Shown here: positions 11,976 to 24,800 of the stretch, one piece after another
Position numbering within the stretch: the stretch's first letter is position 1
How the letters are laid out: each line of letters opens with the position of its first letter
Origin: Citrus sinensis
Taxonomy: Eukaryota > Streptophyta > Magnoliopsida > Sapindales > Rutaceae
Assembly: GCF_022201045.2 (NCBI RefSeq)
Contig: NC_068558.1
Location: 34,553,501-34,617,500, forward strand
Reading direction: 5' to 3'
Length of the DNA stretch: 64,000 nucleotides
Translations under genes and position numbers: made by a program
The notes under the pieces: model-generated
Seen by the model: the letters and a program-made list of their open reading frames with translations, nothing else
What the model was told of the DNA's origin: nothing
Database searches by the model: none

Positions 11976-14900
11976 CTATAACTTCCGCGCTTCTTGAATA
12001 AGTCGACACCTGATCTTGTTAAGCGGAGATTGCACCAAATAAAGAGCTAGAAGAAGGCGAGCGTGATCCGAGTCATGCTGAAAAAGTTAAAAAAGTATTA
12101 CCTTTTTTAAAAAGTCGATCTTCATCCTGCTGATATAAATCCTTATTTCTTAATCTAATACAGAAAATATACTATACACCAATAAGATACAAATGTACAA
12201 ACCTGATAAGAGTCATGGACAACAATACAAGGACTATCCATATACTTCATCACATAGTAGCCGCAATCAAAACCATTTGGCTGTTGTGGTAGACCAGCTT
12301 GACGACAGATTTGAAAATTTAAAAAAGTGAATTGATTACAAAAAAGAGCTCTAGCCTCTTGACGGAGAACAAAATCCAGGGAGGCAAGCTGTAAACATCA
12401 ACAACCAATAAGTATTGCAAGATTTAAAACATTCAAGTGTTAAATATACACAAATATAGTCAATGATTTTAAGAACATACAATTGCCAAAGACTCATTAA
12501 TCATTTTCTCTCTTCGACTCGGCGATTCCAATGAATCCCAAATAGTTGCAGTTGCATGAGAAATGTCAACAACAAGCATGTACCAATGACCATCAGAATT
12601 TATGGGGACATAAATCTGCCATGGTATCAAGTATTAAACATTCAACGGACATCAATAACTGCATAATGTTTCGTTATCAATCAGGTGAAATGAAAAGAAG
12701 TTATAACAATGACAGTGAAAAAGAAACTAAATTCACGTAATGTGTTAACCTTTTCACAGGTATCCAAACGACTCATGTATCGATCTCGGAAACCAGCAGC
12801 TTGTGCAAAGTTAAGGCTACTCCAATCAGCTAGTGCAGCTTGCTTTAGAACAAAGGTTAAATCAAAGAAAATGGAAAAATGGTGAGGCAACTAACTACAC
12901 TAGCTTATTTCCATAGAAGTGTTTCAATGATATAATTTTATGCCTATCTTACAGAGTAATATGTAGGTAGAAACCAACATCGAGGGGAAGTGACATCTTT
13001 TTCAGCCTCTTTCATATTCTTATAATCTGCGTACATAGTTATAATCTGAAACATAATAAAAAATTGCAAACAAAGTGAACACGTTAGGATATATATTCGT
13101 ACTTAGTAATATAACATCATAGTCGTCTTTAAAATTGACCAGTCCTAAATAATAAGCATAATAGGCAGCAACTATTACATCGCCATCAATCCATTCTCCT
13201 GGCAAAAGAGTACGCATGCTGCTCCGAGTTATACTGTTGTCTCCTATATCCACCACAATTTCCCTTTTACCATGAAAGAATGGTGTTATTTCAACAAATA
13301 ACAGCAAGATAATAATATTTGAGCACACTTTACAAATACAGTTGTCGTAAAAGCAGTTTGTATATATCAGATCATACATGGTATTCAATTTGTCATCAAA
13401 AAGATAAAGAATAAGCTGTTTTGCATCCTCGGAAATTGGGGAGGGAATAGTGAAAGGACCAACGGAGAATCGCAGTCGACAAGATTTAGAAATGACATTC
13501 TTGTCTCGAGAATGTTGAATATGCCCATCCTATGTAACGCACGAAATACATTTTACATTAGTAAATTATACATCAAGTGCAATAATGGAAAACACACAAA
13601 GCAATTGTAACAAATACAATTCGGTACCATATATTCCTCCATCGCCTTTGTTGTTTGCTTGCCCATTTCCAATGGTTTTGATTGAAATGTATCATTACTT
13701 TCACCATCCAAAGCCCCTTCTAACCTACATAGTAAATCAAGTAATTGCCTTTCCTTTGAGTCTAAGATGGAGTCATCATAAGGATTACCCCGACGACATG
13801 AGACTGAACCTTCCGTTGATGAGATTTCAACCAAAGTCCCACGGTATTTTTCTTGTGGAGAAACAAAGTCGGGGGAGGGACTTTGAATGGCACCAGTGGT
13901 GGGACGATTGCCAGGAGATGAAGAATGACCCCTGGTTTTCCGTACATGTAACACTTTATCTAGAAGTGTAGTTTGACCAGAGATGGCTTCAATTATCTCA
14001 TCAACCTTAAGGGTCAATATCCTAAGTGCAAAACACTGTTTCTTAAATATTTCTTCAAAGTTAGGATATCCAACAATGTTTTGCTGAGAGACTCCACTAG
14101 TGTCAAAATAACGAATCTTGATCTGTTTAATCACAAAATGAATGGCATCAAGGAACTAGGGAAATGTCAATATGCCAAAGTCAGAATAATTTAGAATGTA
14201 TAAATTTTTATAGCATTGCAAATTTTTTTTTTCTTTTTAACTGTCCATTGGATTTAAGGGTCAATATATCCACCCTTCACTTTAATGAATTAAAACTTTC
14301 CATTTATATGGGTAATCAGTATTACTTTAAGGGTAACTACCTTTTCTTTTAAATAATTCAAAGAAAAGTATTCCTTTAATTACTCCAACGGTGAAGAATA
14401 TTCGTATACATTGACATACAAATTTTGTTCACTTAAAGTGTTTGTTCAATATTTTTCCCCGTAACAAACAAAAAAATGTATTAATGATTAAGTTGTAAAA
14501 CAGAAAGTGGACAAGCCATCCCCCTTAAAAAACAAAGCCTACCACTATTTGTGCCATACAAAAGTGTACCCAATCACCCCTAAAGTGTTTTTCCAATCGT
14601 TTGTTTCTTTACAAGTACTTCATACTTTAGATATTGTACTATAAAAATTGAACAGGAAAACGAACATGAATGATGTATGAATAAATTAATGGTGATCTAT
14701 TACTCCATTTAGAGTCAAATTATGAATGAATGGACATAGATAATGAATTTATGCCTATACTGCATAATGCAACTAATTCTGTTTTCAATTCAACTAAGCA
14801 CCGTACAATAAGAGATTACCTTATCGCTTCCAATCCCTCCTTTGGATCTAAGCCACTTCATGAACTTCTTGATCCTTGATTCGTTCCAGAATGTGATGGG

Positions 14901-16354
14901 AAGTATATTCCTATCGGGCTGAATGTTGTCATATGCAACATTATGGAGATAAAAGATCTGCATGAACAACTTATAATTAACAAAAATAATAATGTCGACA
15001 TTATTCACAGTAAGCATATGCTCAGCTTTAGTTGCAGTAACGGTCTCACCTGTAAGAAGTGCAGACAACCTCCGATGTATGCTGCTTGTTGATTCTGAAA
15101 TCTACAAATGGACTTCACCAACCAGTCATAACAGAACGTAGCCCAATTAAGTGATTTGATGCTGCTCACATCCATGATGGGATGCAGAAACAACGTTGAA
15201 ATATAACTGCCTATTGGACATAACAATGTCGCTATAGCAAATAAGGTAAATGCAACCTGCAAAAAACTTTATGTAAGAATATCAACATCGTCAACGGTTG
15301 CAAGCATTAATAAGCTACATAAATAGCTTAAGTGTCCACATTTTTAAAAATAAGTTCAAGTGTTTCATACAACTACAATTACAAATATTATAGATTAAAC
15401 GGGGGTTATCCACAAAGATTCATAATTTAAAACACAATCAATTGTAAGCAATTACAAGCGCTGTAATTGAGTTATCCACAAACCTTGAAAATCTTGTTAG
15501 CTTCATCTAATTGCTCTATTACTTCCTCGAGCGTGCGGATGCGAATCCCTTTAACTGTTGGTTGGAAAATACGTCGCACTTCAGCAATATGATCACTTGC
15601 ACCATTAATCTTAATGCCCATACCCCCATCTTTTACGCCCATGATTTTCGAAAACATTTTGGGACAAAGTTCTAATTTCTTACCATGAAGTTCAATTATA
15701 TTCCGTTCAGGTTTAAACTGATTAACTAACCAATGGCATAACTTCCTCTTCAGCTTGCCACATCTGAGTTCAAGCAGGCTTTCAAATCCTATTTCTCTTA
15801 TTGCTTTTTTCTTCTCTTCCGATAAACTCTTAACCAGCGCACAAAACCGCTCAGGTACACACTTAGTTTCCATTATTTCATTGTCACCAGAATGTGAGTT
15901 TGAATTACCCGAATTACCCATCCTTTCATCTCTCTTTTTGTACCTTGCCTTTTGTTCAGGAGGAAGTTCTTTGTAGGTTTTCCCAATATGTTTTCGTAAC
16001 TGTCAAAAAGGTAATGCATATGTTTTAAAACATAAAAAACCCACAAAATAATAGCTGTACATGCTACATTTAATGAATATACTAACCCCAAGCGTAACGG
16101 ACAAATCTGAATTTTCACTTCTCAACCGCTTAACTTCTTCATTGCTGCAAAAGCATAACATCTAATTAGTGTTATCTGGTATCGCCGTGTTTCTTTGCCG
16201 ATAGGTAAGTCACAATGACTACTTACAAGTAAGAGACAAATCCATAAGTTGAAGACGTTGGAACTGCGTCCTGACCATTTGCTCTTAGCATAGGAGCCCC
16301 TTTTTTCTGTAAGCCCCCTGGTTGTCGTTTACGCTTTCGTTGCTGACTGTCCAT
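11976..16354 (-). CDS. HMG-box/Ulp1-like (C48) SUMO-protease-related transposon gene, copy 2, triad intact
   Basis: A minus-strand gene with splice sites that keep one frame. Exons: 16354-16227, 16144-16087, 15999-15484, 15256-15050, 14957-14820, 14122-13628, 13529-13378, then the Ulp1 exons down to a TAG at 11976-11978; about 900 residues in all. Residues 35-85 (TYGFVSYFNEEVKRLRSEN, then LRKHIGKTYKELPPEQKARY) look like an HMG-box split by two introns. The middle domain carries REIGFESLLELRCGKLKRKL. The Ulp1 domain has RSSMRTLLPGEWIDGDV, the catalytic His (GHWYMLVV, codon 12586-12588), Asp (IWDSLE, 12535-12537), the oxyanion Gln (LPQQPNG) and Cys (DCGYYVM, 12261-12263). It may therefore be an active cysteine protease acting on SUMO-like proteins. 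Exon order and phases match copy 1, so the pair arose by duplication. Ulp1-like genes carried in plant Mutator-like elements are known. No lesion was seen, but the internal exons were read by eye. Confidence 0.7.
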
Positions 16355-17005
16355 TTGTATTCTTCCAAAAGAAAAATTTTAGATAATTAAGGGAAGGAAA
16401 ATTAGTCCATCAATATGTATTATATTTTTAAAAAAAAAAGTAGTCCCCCCACCTGCTATTCCACCACTGTACTCCTTGCTTTTTAATCTATTCAACATAC
16501 CATAGATGGTGGAATTCATGCAAATATTATAATTTTATTTTATTTTTGCCTTTTTTTCCTCATTTATACCAATGAAGCACAAGAAGACAAAAATACCAAA
16601 GTAAAGATCTTTACTTTTGCCCATGACTAATACCTAAACACACTTCACAATAAATGAATGAAAGAGTGAAAAAAAAATTGCATATAATAAACGGAAGGGA
16701 TCAACAGCCCTCATTTCTTACTACAAAATTAACGAAATCTTATTATTTCAACAACATAAAATTTTATGGACATTTATCTTTGCTGCATACAATAAAATCA
16801 TGACTAATTGACTATTATCGTGTCCTCAACTTAGCATCATACAAACAAATTTTACCATGAATCAAAGTACAATGCTTAAAAAAAATTAAAAAAAAAACCA
16901 TTAAAGGCTGCTGGGAAAGAGGAGTAGGGGCTAATGGGCTGTAACCAATATCAAAACCAATGCATTGAAACCAATATGACAAAACCCATGAATTATTATA
17001 AACAC

Positions 17006-17281
17006 CTAATAAAGGGATGGTATATCAGAGGGATTGATACCTGGAATGTACTTCAGCAAAACAGGACCCCTGAGAATAAAGAAAAGTTTTGCTCAACATC
17101 CCAAAAAAACAGAAGAAAATAGAGCGTCTTGTCGGCTCTTTTCAAAAAATTATATTGTTGTAACTTACACAAAATTCCACTTACCACAATCGTAAGGACC
17201 AATCGTCAGATTAAGATAAAGGCCTGCTTGCTGCACCAGCTTCATAAACTTCAGCAGATCAGAATTCCCCTCCAAGTAATA
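17006..17281 (-). pseudogene. Beta-galactosidase (GH35) gene fragment, two exon pieces
   Basis: After an acceptor (TTTTAG) the frame reads [20 protein letters not shown], then [18 protein letters not shown]. This parallels the plant beta-galactosidase segment that normally reads ...[20 protein letters not shown]. A donor GTAAGT follows at 17168. After an acceptor at 17071-17070 the frame resumes in phase as GPVLLKYIPGINPSDIP (normally FPVWLKYVPGI) and stops at 17006-17008. The intron is kept, so this came from genomic DNA and not from a processed transcript. The usually invariant Ala-Glu before Trp is Gly-Lys here. I found no other GH35 exons nearby. It is a short broken relic, possibly captured by the neighbouring Mutator-like DNA. 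Confidence 0.7.
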
Positions 17282-18640
17282 CTAAAACCAATTAAAATAA
17301 AAACAAAAAATAAAAAATAGCAAAATATATATTGCAGAACTTATTTTAAATATTACCCTACATTTCAGACTACAAGCAAACATGCCCTCTGATAAAAATA
17401 AATTACATGCCATGAATAAAATTATTACAAGTCTACCCAAGAAATTGTCACGGTTATAGTGATTACAAACCTTTCCTAACTTCATTTATCTTCACCAATG
17501 AAAATAGGTCAACATTTAACATTCTTTCACAGTCAAGTACACCAACTCTTACAAATAAAGGTTTAAGGTTACAAAGCATAGTTACTTGACATTTATCGTA
17601 ATGCAACTTAGACAATTCTATTACCACAGAAAGACGTTTGTCTATTTCTTATATACACAGCAAGAATCACATCCAAGGTCCAGCAAATTCAACAACAACC
17701 ACATTCAGCATATACCCAGCACATACCCAACTCATTGGCTGATTTGCGACACAAAACGATAGAATATTATCATAAAACCACCACAATATCATTGGATTCA
17801 AATATAAGAATAATAGAAATATAATCGTTCAATTACATCATTACCCCAAATCAGGAATACTAGCGAGACTACATTAATTCATTCCACTGGCAGCAGCACA
17901 TTCTTTAATAAAATCCTTCAAACGTCAAAAATCAGCTACATGTCAATCTACAATTTAAAAGGAAATATACAATAATTTTTTGGAGAGAAGAAATCCCTTT
18001 CCACTTATATTGAAGATAATTCAAGAAAATGAGAAGCCCCAATTCGCAGCTCATCAAAACAAACCCCATTACTTGCAGTTGCTTGATGGTAGATAGTGCA
18101 ACCTCTTTTTTTTTTTTTTTTTGTGAAACACATAATCTCAAGATAAAAAAACAAAAAAACACAAGCCCTAGCAATTATCAATCCCTGGAAATCATCTCAG
18201 TATTTCAAGTAATAATTCCTCAATTGCAAAATCAAATTATTGAAACTGAAATTTCAAGTAATAATCATAAACTAAACTGAAACTTCAAGCATATTTAAAT
18301 GACATGATAAGATTTTTTTTCATATATTAAATTAGAGAGAGAGCTCACCGAAATTGTTGGGAGACATAAGAGAGAGGTACAACAAGAGAGGTGATTCACG
18401 AGAGTGAAAATTTGAAGCGGTGAGTGACGAACTGAAGATGCCCTCGAGAAGTTGAGCGACGAATTGAAGTCAGAGTGACAGATCGAGTAAGCTTGAATAA
18501 ACGGCACTCCTTCGGCTACATCTTTGCTCTTTGCTGTGATGGGTGGTGAATACTCTTGAATAACAAGTTCATATCATCCAAAATTCTGGATGTAGGAGAA
18601 AACAATATGAGGGAGAATGCGAAGGCTTTTATTATGAGGG
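17282..18640. other. Unassigned AT-rich DNA
   Basis: I see no convincing exon. A poly-T run lies at about 18106-18122. A short open piece on the minus strand at 17871-17920 (RLKDFIKECAAASGMN then stop) looks coding-like but is too short to assign. Confidence 0.35.
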
Positions 18641-18778
18641 AGAGAGAGACAATCCAACGGCTGTGATTTTTTAGTTAAGTTAATTGATGAAATAATAACT
18701 GCCATATCCGGTCGCCAAAATGAGTTATTACACATATTAACCATTGGATGTATTTACTTCTATCTAACGGTTGTCATT

Positions 18779-18985
18779 TTTTTTAATAAAATATTGAATT
18801 CAGCTGTATTAGATACAGACGCTGTATTACAAGCGGACCCATGTTACAGATTCTGTAACAAACATCTCCCGTCATCCCACCATCCGATTTTCTTTTGTTT
18901 AGTTTCTCACTCCACATCCAACCACATCCAACGGCTGATGCTGCAGTCTGTACCTTACAGATTCTGTAACGTAGTTTTGTCCTAA
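18779..18985. repeat. Possible small inverted-repeat element with paired TTACAGATTCTGTAA palindromes
   Basis: A 17-nt near-perfect palindrome GTTACAGATTCTGTAAC lies at 18843-18859, and a related copy (CTTACAGATTCTGTAAC) at 18954-18970. The same two variants occur about 130 bp apart at 32022-32038 and 32152-32168. I could not fix element ends or a target-site duplication. Confidence 0.45.
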
Positions 18986-20115
18986 TGTACGTGGGTCCTT
19001 AAAATAAAAAGCGAAATCGCTTGGTGGCCCAGTAAAATTAAGACTGAATATTTTTTACACGAGAAGTCAAGCTCATAAATGACAAAAGCCATTTCATTTC
19101 ACTTTTACGCGTCATTGACTTTGTAACACAGTGTGTGCATCGTCAAGTGAGGCAAAAGTGTTTCGATTACAGTGGGAAAACATGAACAAGAATGCATAAT
19201 GAATAATTTCTTCGATAAAGCGAAAATTAAACACAGAATAATCCTAAAATTTAAACTCTAATATCTTATAATTTATTGATTAAAAATAATCCTAAGAGTT
19301 CCCAATTGAAACTTTCAGAGATAATAGAAAATAGCTATGCTTTAAAAGGCCAAAGATTAGAGAACAAAGAAGAATTAGTTATTGAAATAAAAATTATTAA
19401 TTTTTTTTTATTTCAAGCAAAAATAGTTTCATATACCATTTCAATTTTGGGAGGGGTGAGGTTGAACTTTAATAGTTTCCTCTAAAATCAAAAGGCAACA
19501 ATTAAGTTAGAAAGAGCAAAGAAAACTTATTGGTACCTTATTAAAGGTAACATTATGAAACTTTCAATGTCATTACCTCATTGATCAATTTTTATTGAGA
19601 TTTGTGCAAACATTTACCTAAATCTTACTTGGGTCTGTAAATTTATAAGTTTTGAAAATTATGAGACTTTAGAGCATGTCTAAAAGACTCTTCAAATAAA
19701 ATTATGCTTCTTATTTGAGGAGCCATATCAGTATTAAATACTCTAAAAGACACGTTAATTTAGATTTTTCAAATAAAATTTATTTCTCACTCTTCAATAT
19801 TACTAAGTGAGTTTCTCCCTCTTCTATTAATATTTTATTATTATTTATTGAAAAGATAAGACTGTAATAATTATTATTTATGTTTCCTTTAAAAACATAA
19901 CAGTAATTCAATTTAATAGTGGGAAAGATTTGATTAAAATAGTATTAATTTATTCTTATTTGATGAGTCTTTTGGAAGGAATTGTATTTTTTATACACTT
20001 ATTTGCCACATCAATAAATAAATTGAAATTTGAAGAGTAAAATTTAAAGAGTCTTTTGGAGATGCTCTTATATTGGAAGATATTATAATCGAACTAAAAC
20101 TTAAAGTTTCAATTA
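18985..20115. repeat. Left part of duplicated block (copy A), interrupted by a MITE
   Basis: From the sequence CGTGGGTCCTTA onward this matches 48690-49465 almost base for base for several hundred bases (for example the words AAATCGCTTGGTGGCC and TGTGTGCATCGTCAAGTG). Copy A has a MITE at 19672-20067 that copy B lacks. Homology resumes beyond it and continues at 53200 in copy B. Confidence 0.85.
19672..20067. mobile_element. Tourist/PIF-Harbinger-like MITE with TTA target duplication
   Basis: The ends are GAGCATGTCTAAAAGACTC and the inverse of GAGTCTTTTGGAGATGCTC. The element is 396 bp, flanked by TTA on both sides (19669-19671 and 20068-20070). The duplicated block at about 49420 shows the empty site with a single TTA. 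The TIR type and 3-bp TSD fit Tourist-like MITEs. It has no coding capacity. Confidence 0.85.
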
Positions 20116-20728
20116 TGCCCATGGAATCCTATAAATTCAACCAAAATAACAATTCCAATCTTACCAAATTCTTGAGTTAAATTTATTCAATGCTTTTATT
20201 TTTTTAGAGAAATTTTTTCCAATGCTACTTCCCCTTTTTTGGGGAAATTAGAACTGCGGCATTTATAGAAGACATTGAGGTGTAAAGCGACATTAATTTC
20301 ATGGGTTATGCGCTATACGCATAATATATTTTCAATCCAAATTCAACTATACAAAGAGGCTTGAGAACTTAAAATTAAGCACAAACTAAACAGACGAAGT
20401 AAATACATGATTATGCAACATAACATTAATTCTCTCAATTTATAACTGTTTTTGCTACATGAATCTTGCACAGTTAATCCTAATTGAAGACTAAAAAAGA
20501 GCAATTGGAACAAGGTTTTGGAATAGAATGGTATACAATCGATATGATCATTTTCCAGTAGTCAACGCTAATTAACTACAGTTTCTAGACTCCTAATTAT
20601 ACTAGCCATAGGAAACTATTTAGAAAACTGGTGATCAGATTAGATTTTGAAAGGAAATAATGTTCATTTTCCCTTCGCTACCTTTTTTTTTATAGCAAAG
20701 AATTATATCATGAAAATAATCAATTTAA

Positions 20729-21600
20729 TCACCTTTTCCAGCAGCCCAATTTTTCTTTTATAAAATTTGACCACGGAGACAAAGAGGAATTATTCATAAC
20801 TTCATCACTAAGGAAATACTTTTCGGTATGGCTAGGGTGAGAAAAAGCTTTCCACTAACACTTGTACTTTGTATTCCTGTAAATTTTCTTTAAAGTCAAT
20901 AAAAACCATAAGTTCTTTATAATAACCATCTCTTTGATCAAAAAGTGTCGTATTCCTTTAGAATTTAAAACCGGAAAAACTGAATCAGTGTCTTTGAAGA
21001 GACATAACGGTCGTAACTCTTTAAATGAGTTGGCTATGAAAATCCTTATCCAAGATTTTTTTACGCAATATTCTTTCGTAAACAAAAATTCATTTTGGAA
21101 TACTCCTCGTCCGAACATATAGAGGCTGTCTCTCATAACTTCAGCCGAATACTTATGATGATGATCATTTGTGATTTCATCTGGCATAGGCAAGAACTTG
21201 AACTTGTCTACTACCAACCAAATGCCGAAATTCGCCTGCCACCCCCAATGATTCCTAATCCTATTTTAATACCAAGTTTGATCACAAGATAAGAATCAGA
21301 TTTAAACACTTTTCCAAGTGTTGTTTCCCAAAGAGAAGTCATACACATTTTCTTTTCTACCAGGAACTGTTGTACTATCAGGAATCTGTAATCATCTATT
21401 GATTGAGCGTAGCAAAATGCAAATTTCTGGTCTTGGTATTCTCTTAACTCTCTAGTGGAAGGATTGTATATATTATATAAATAGTTATTATAATTACGCT
21501 CCGATTCTCTCTTTAATCCTCAAGCACAATAAGCCATTACAAGAACCCAATATCAAAACCGATTCATAAAGCTAACCATTGCTTTAATTTGCAAGTTAAA
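20729..21600 (-). pseudogene. F-box-associated domain gene remnant (copy A, gene 1)
   Basis: On the minus strand a piece around 21540-21500 reads ILGSCNGLLCLRIKERIG, the typical start of an F-box-associated domain. After several stops and frame changes the frame 21217-20855 continues with KFKFLPMPDEITNDHHH, FQNEFLFTKEYCVKKSWIRI and IKNLWFLLTLKKIYRN. An in-frame TAG at 20855-20857 replaces the Leu codon of the duplicated copy at 53.9 kb. The rest (WKAFSHPSHTEKYFL ...) follows down to 20729. The F-box itself is not seen; the copia element at 21616 lies on the upstream side. F-box proteins of this type pick substrates for SCF ubiquitin ligases; this copy cannot do so. Confidence 0.7.
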
Positions 21601-21615
21601 GAAAAAATCACTTCA

Positions 21616-21792
21616 TGTTGTTATTTGCAAGATTGTGTTTACCTAGTCTTTAGGCTAGAGTTATTGGAAAGTGGCTGCAATATTTGCTGAATAATGGCTG
21701 CTATTATTTCGTTAAGTTTGTGAATAAAATCTGTAGTACTTTCATCCATTTATCCTTGCTTTGAGTGAACTATTTCATATTCACTTATAACA
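21616..21792 (+). repeat. 5' LTR of the copia element, with two deletions
   Basis: It matches the 3' LTR from GTTATTTGCAAGATTG to TTATAACA. It lacks most of the first ~85 bases, and an internal 33-bp stretch (26171-26203 in the 3' LTR) that holds the TATA motif CCTATAAAAGGC. Such an LTR would be a poor promoter for the element. Confidence 0.85.
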
Positions 21793-21793
21793 G

Positions 21794-21805
21794 TGGTATC
21801 AGAGC
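21794..21805 (+). promoter_or_regulatory. Primer-binding site complementary to initiator tRNA-Met
   Basis: TGGTATCAGAGC lies two bases after the 5' LTR. This is the standard plant copia primer-binding site for the 3' end of tRNA-iMet. Confidence 0.92.
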
Positions 21806-21889
21806 TTGAATTAGAAAAGTGGGATTGACAGAGTTAGTAACAACAGCTTACTTGGCTCTTTTTCACTCGTGTTGCAGCAGCAGAAATTC

Positions 21890-24800
21890 ATGGCTTCTGA
21901 GAATTTTGTTCAACCTGCAATTCCCCGCTTTGATGGTCACTATGACCATTGGAGCATGTTGATGGAGAATTTCTTAAGGTCCAAGGAGTATTGGCAAGTT
22001 GTTTCAACTGGAATAACTGAACCACCAGCCGGTGTTGTTTTGACGGATGCTCAGAAAATAGAGCTTGAAGGGCAACGATTAAAGGATCTTAAGGCAAAGA
22101 ATTACTTGTTCCAAGCTATTGATCGCTCAATCTTGGAAACAATTTTTAACAAAGACTCCTCCAAACAAATTTGGGATTCCTTGAAAAAGAAGTACCAAGG
22201 GACAGCAAGGGCGAAGCGGGTACACCTCCAGACACTTCGAGCTGAATTTGAATCTCTACGAATGAAGATGGGAGAGTCGGTCTCAGCATACTTTGCAAGG
22301 ACAATGGCAATCGCAAATAAGAGACGAATTCATGGCGAGCAGCTCGAGGATGTTATCATAATTGAGAAGATTCTTAGATCTTTAACGGCAAAATTTAATT
22401 ATATTGTTTGTGCGATTGAGGAATCAAGGGATATTGACACACTTTCGATTGATGAATTGGAAAGCACTTTGCTAGTCCATGAGCAGAAAGTAATCCGATA
22501 GGATAAGGAAGAACAAGCATTACAGGCAGCAGCAAATCTCAAACCAACTGGAGGGGGTAAAGGAGGTTGGAAAGGCAAGAATGGGCAGAACATATCAGAA
22601 GAAAAGGTTGATGATTCTCAAGGAAAAGGAAAGGATTATGATGGTCAGAGTTCGACAGGACATAAACCAAAGTCTAAAGACAAATTGAATGTTAAATGCT
22701 TCCGTTGTCAGAAGTACGGTCATTACCGCTCCGAGTGCCGTACTAATTTAAATAAGAATCGTGGCGAGAAATCTAACTTTGCAGAAAAGAAGGAAGAAGA
22801 AATTTCCCTTCTTATGGCATGTCATACAAAGGAGGAAAGTCACCAAAATCTGTTGTACTTAGATACCGGTTGCAGCAATCATATGTGTGGGGATAAATCT
22901 GCTTTTTCTGACTTGGATGAGACTTTTCGGAATACTGTAAAATTTGGTGATGACTCCACAGTTTCTGTCATGGGGAAAGGAAGGGTTGCAATCCAAACCA
23001 AAGAAAGTTCTCATTCTATCTCAAATGTTCTATTCGTTCCTGAACTGAAAACTAACCTTCTCAGTGTTGGCTAGTTACAAGAAAAGGGGTATGAGATCTC
23101 TATCAAGGAAGGAGTTTGCCGAATCCACGATGAAAAATTGGGCTTAATTGCTCAAGTGAAAATGACGGCAAACAGAATGTTCCCATTGTATCTTCACCAT
23201 ACTGCACACTCATGTTTTGCTGCAAATTTCAAAGATACAGCATGGTTATGGCACTTTCGTTACGGGCATCTTAGTTTTGGTGGATTGAAGACCTTGCAGC
23301 AGAAAAATATGGTGGTAGGCCTTCCACAATTTGAGCAACCTTCACAGCTTTGCGAAGAGTGTATTGTCAGTAAGCAACATCGAGATAATTTCCCAAAAGG
23401 AAAATCTCGGAGGGCAAAGAAAGTGCTGGAGCTAGTGCATTCTGACTTATGTGGGCCAATCAAGCCAACATCAAATGGAGGTAAACGATATTTTATCTCA
23501 TTTATTGATGATTTTAGTCGAAAAACTTGGGTTTATTTCTTGCAAGAAAAATCGGAAGCTTTCACAACCTTTCAAATGTTTAAAGCACTAGTTGAAAGAG
23601 AAGCTGACAGCCAAATTAAAATATTGCGTACTGATCGTGGTGGAGAGTTCAACTCTCAAGAATTTGGAAGCTTCTGTGAAAATCATGGAATTAGAAGACA
23701 ATTGACAGCAGCCTACACACCTCAGCAAAATGGTGTATGCGAGAGGAAAAATCGTACAATTCTTAATATGGTACGAAGCCTTTTGCAGAGGAGTGGTCTT
23801 TCCAAAAGTTTTTGGCCTGAAGCAGTTGTTTGGAGTGTTTATATTTTGAACAGAAGCCCCACAATAGCTGTTCAAAATATAACTCCTGAAGAAGCATGGA
23901 GTGGATGTAAGTCGGCAGTAGATCACTTTCGGGTATTTGGATGTATAGCATATGTCCACGTACCAGATGAGAAAAGAAGAAAATTAGATGACAAAGGTGT
24001 AAAGTACATTTTTCTTAGTGTTAATGATCATTCAAAGGCCTACAAATTATATGATCCCATCATCAAGAAAATTGTCATTAGTCGTGATGTCATTTTTGAT
24101 GAAGAGAAGACATGGATGTGGAGATGCAGTTCTATTGGGCAGCAAATTCCAGCAGATTTCGATGGTGAAATTGAAGAAAATTCACAGCAACTTCAGCCTT
24201 CAACAGTCTCTGCTCCTGACCTGCCGCAAAATAGAGTCTCAGCAGAAACTCCACCAGCAACAAATGAACTTGATGAACAAGTTGAAGCTACAGATTCACG
24301 TTCTCAACGTGATAGAAGAAGGCCTGCATGGATGTCAGATTATGAGGTAACAGGATTTAACACTCTTGAGAATCCACTCATACACTTTGCCTTGTTTTCA
24401 GAATGTGATCCTACAACTTTTAAAGAAGCTGTCAAAAAACAAAAATGGCTAAAAGCCATGGACGAAGAAATTGCATCCATTGAAAAAAATAATACTTGGG
24501 AGTTGACTGAACTTCCAATGGGGCAGAGGACAATAGGAGTCAAGTGGGTTTACAAGACAAAATTGAAGGAAAATGGTGAAATTGATAAATACAAGGCACG
24601 CCTAGTCGCCAAAGGCTACAAGCAAGAGTTCGGCGTGGATTATAAAGAAGTATTTGCTCCCGTTGCAAGACTTGAAACAATCAGATTGATTATTGCTCTT
24701 GCAGCACAAAATTCATGGCTTGTTTTTCAGCTGGACGTGAAATCACCATTCTTGCATGGGGAGCTAGAAGAAGAGGTATTTATCGAACAACCTCCTGGAT

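Noticed and set aside
18295..18507. 70-codon minus-strand ORF
   Set aside because: No family resemblance; the frame is short and lies in unassigned DNA.
23588..23959. Antisense ORFs inside the copia pol region
   Set aside because: They are shadows of the gag-pol frame on the other strand.
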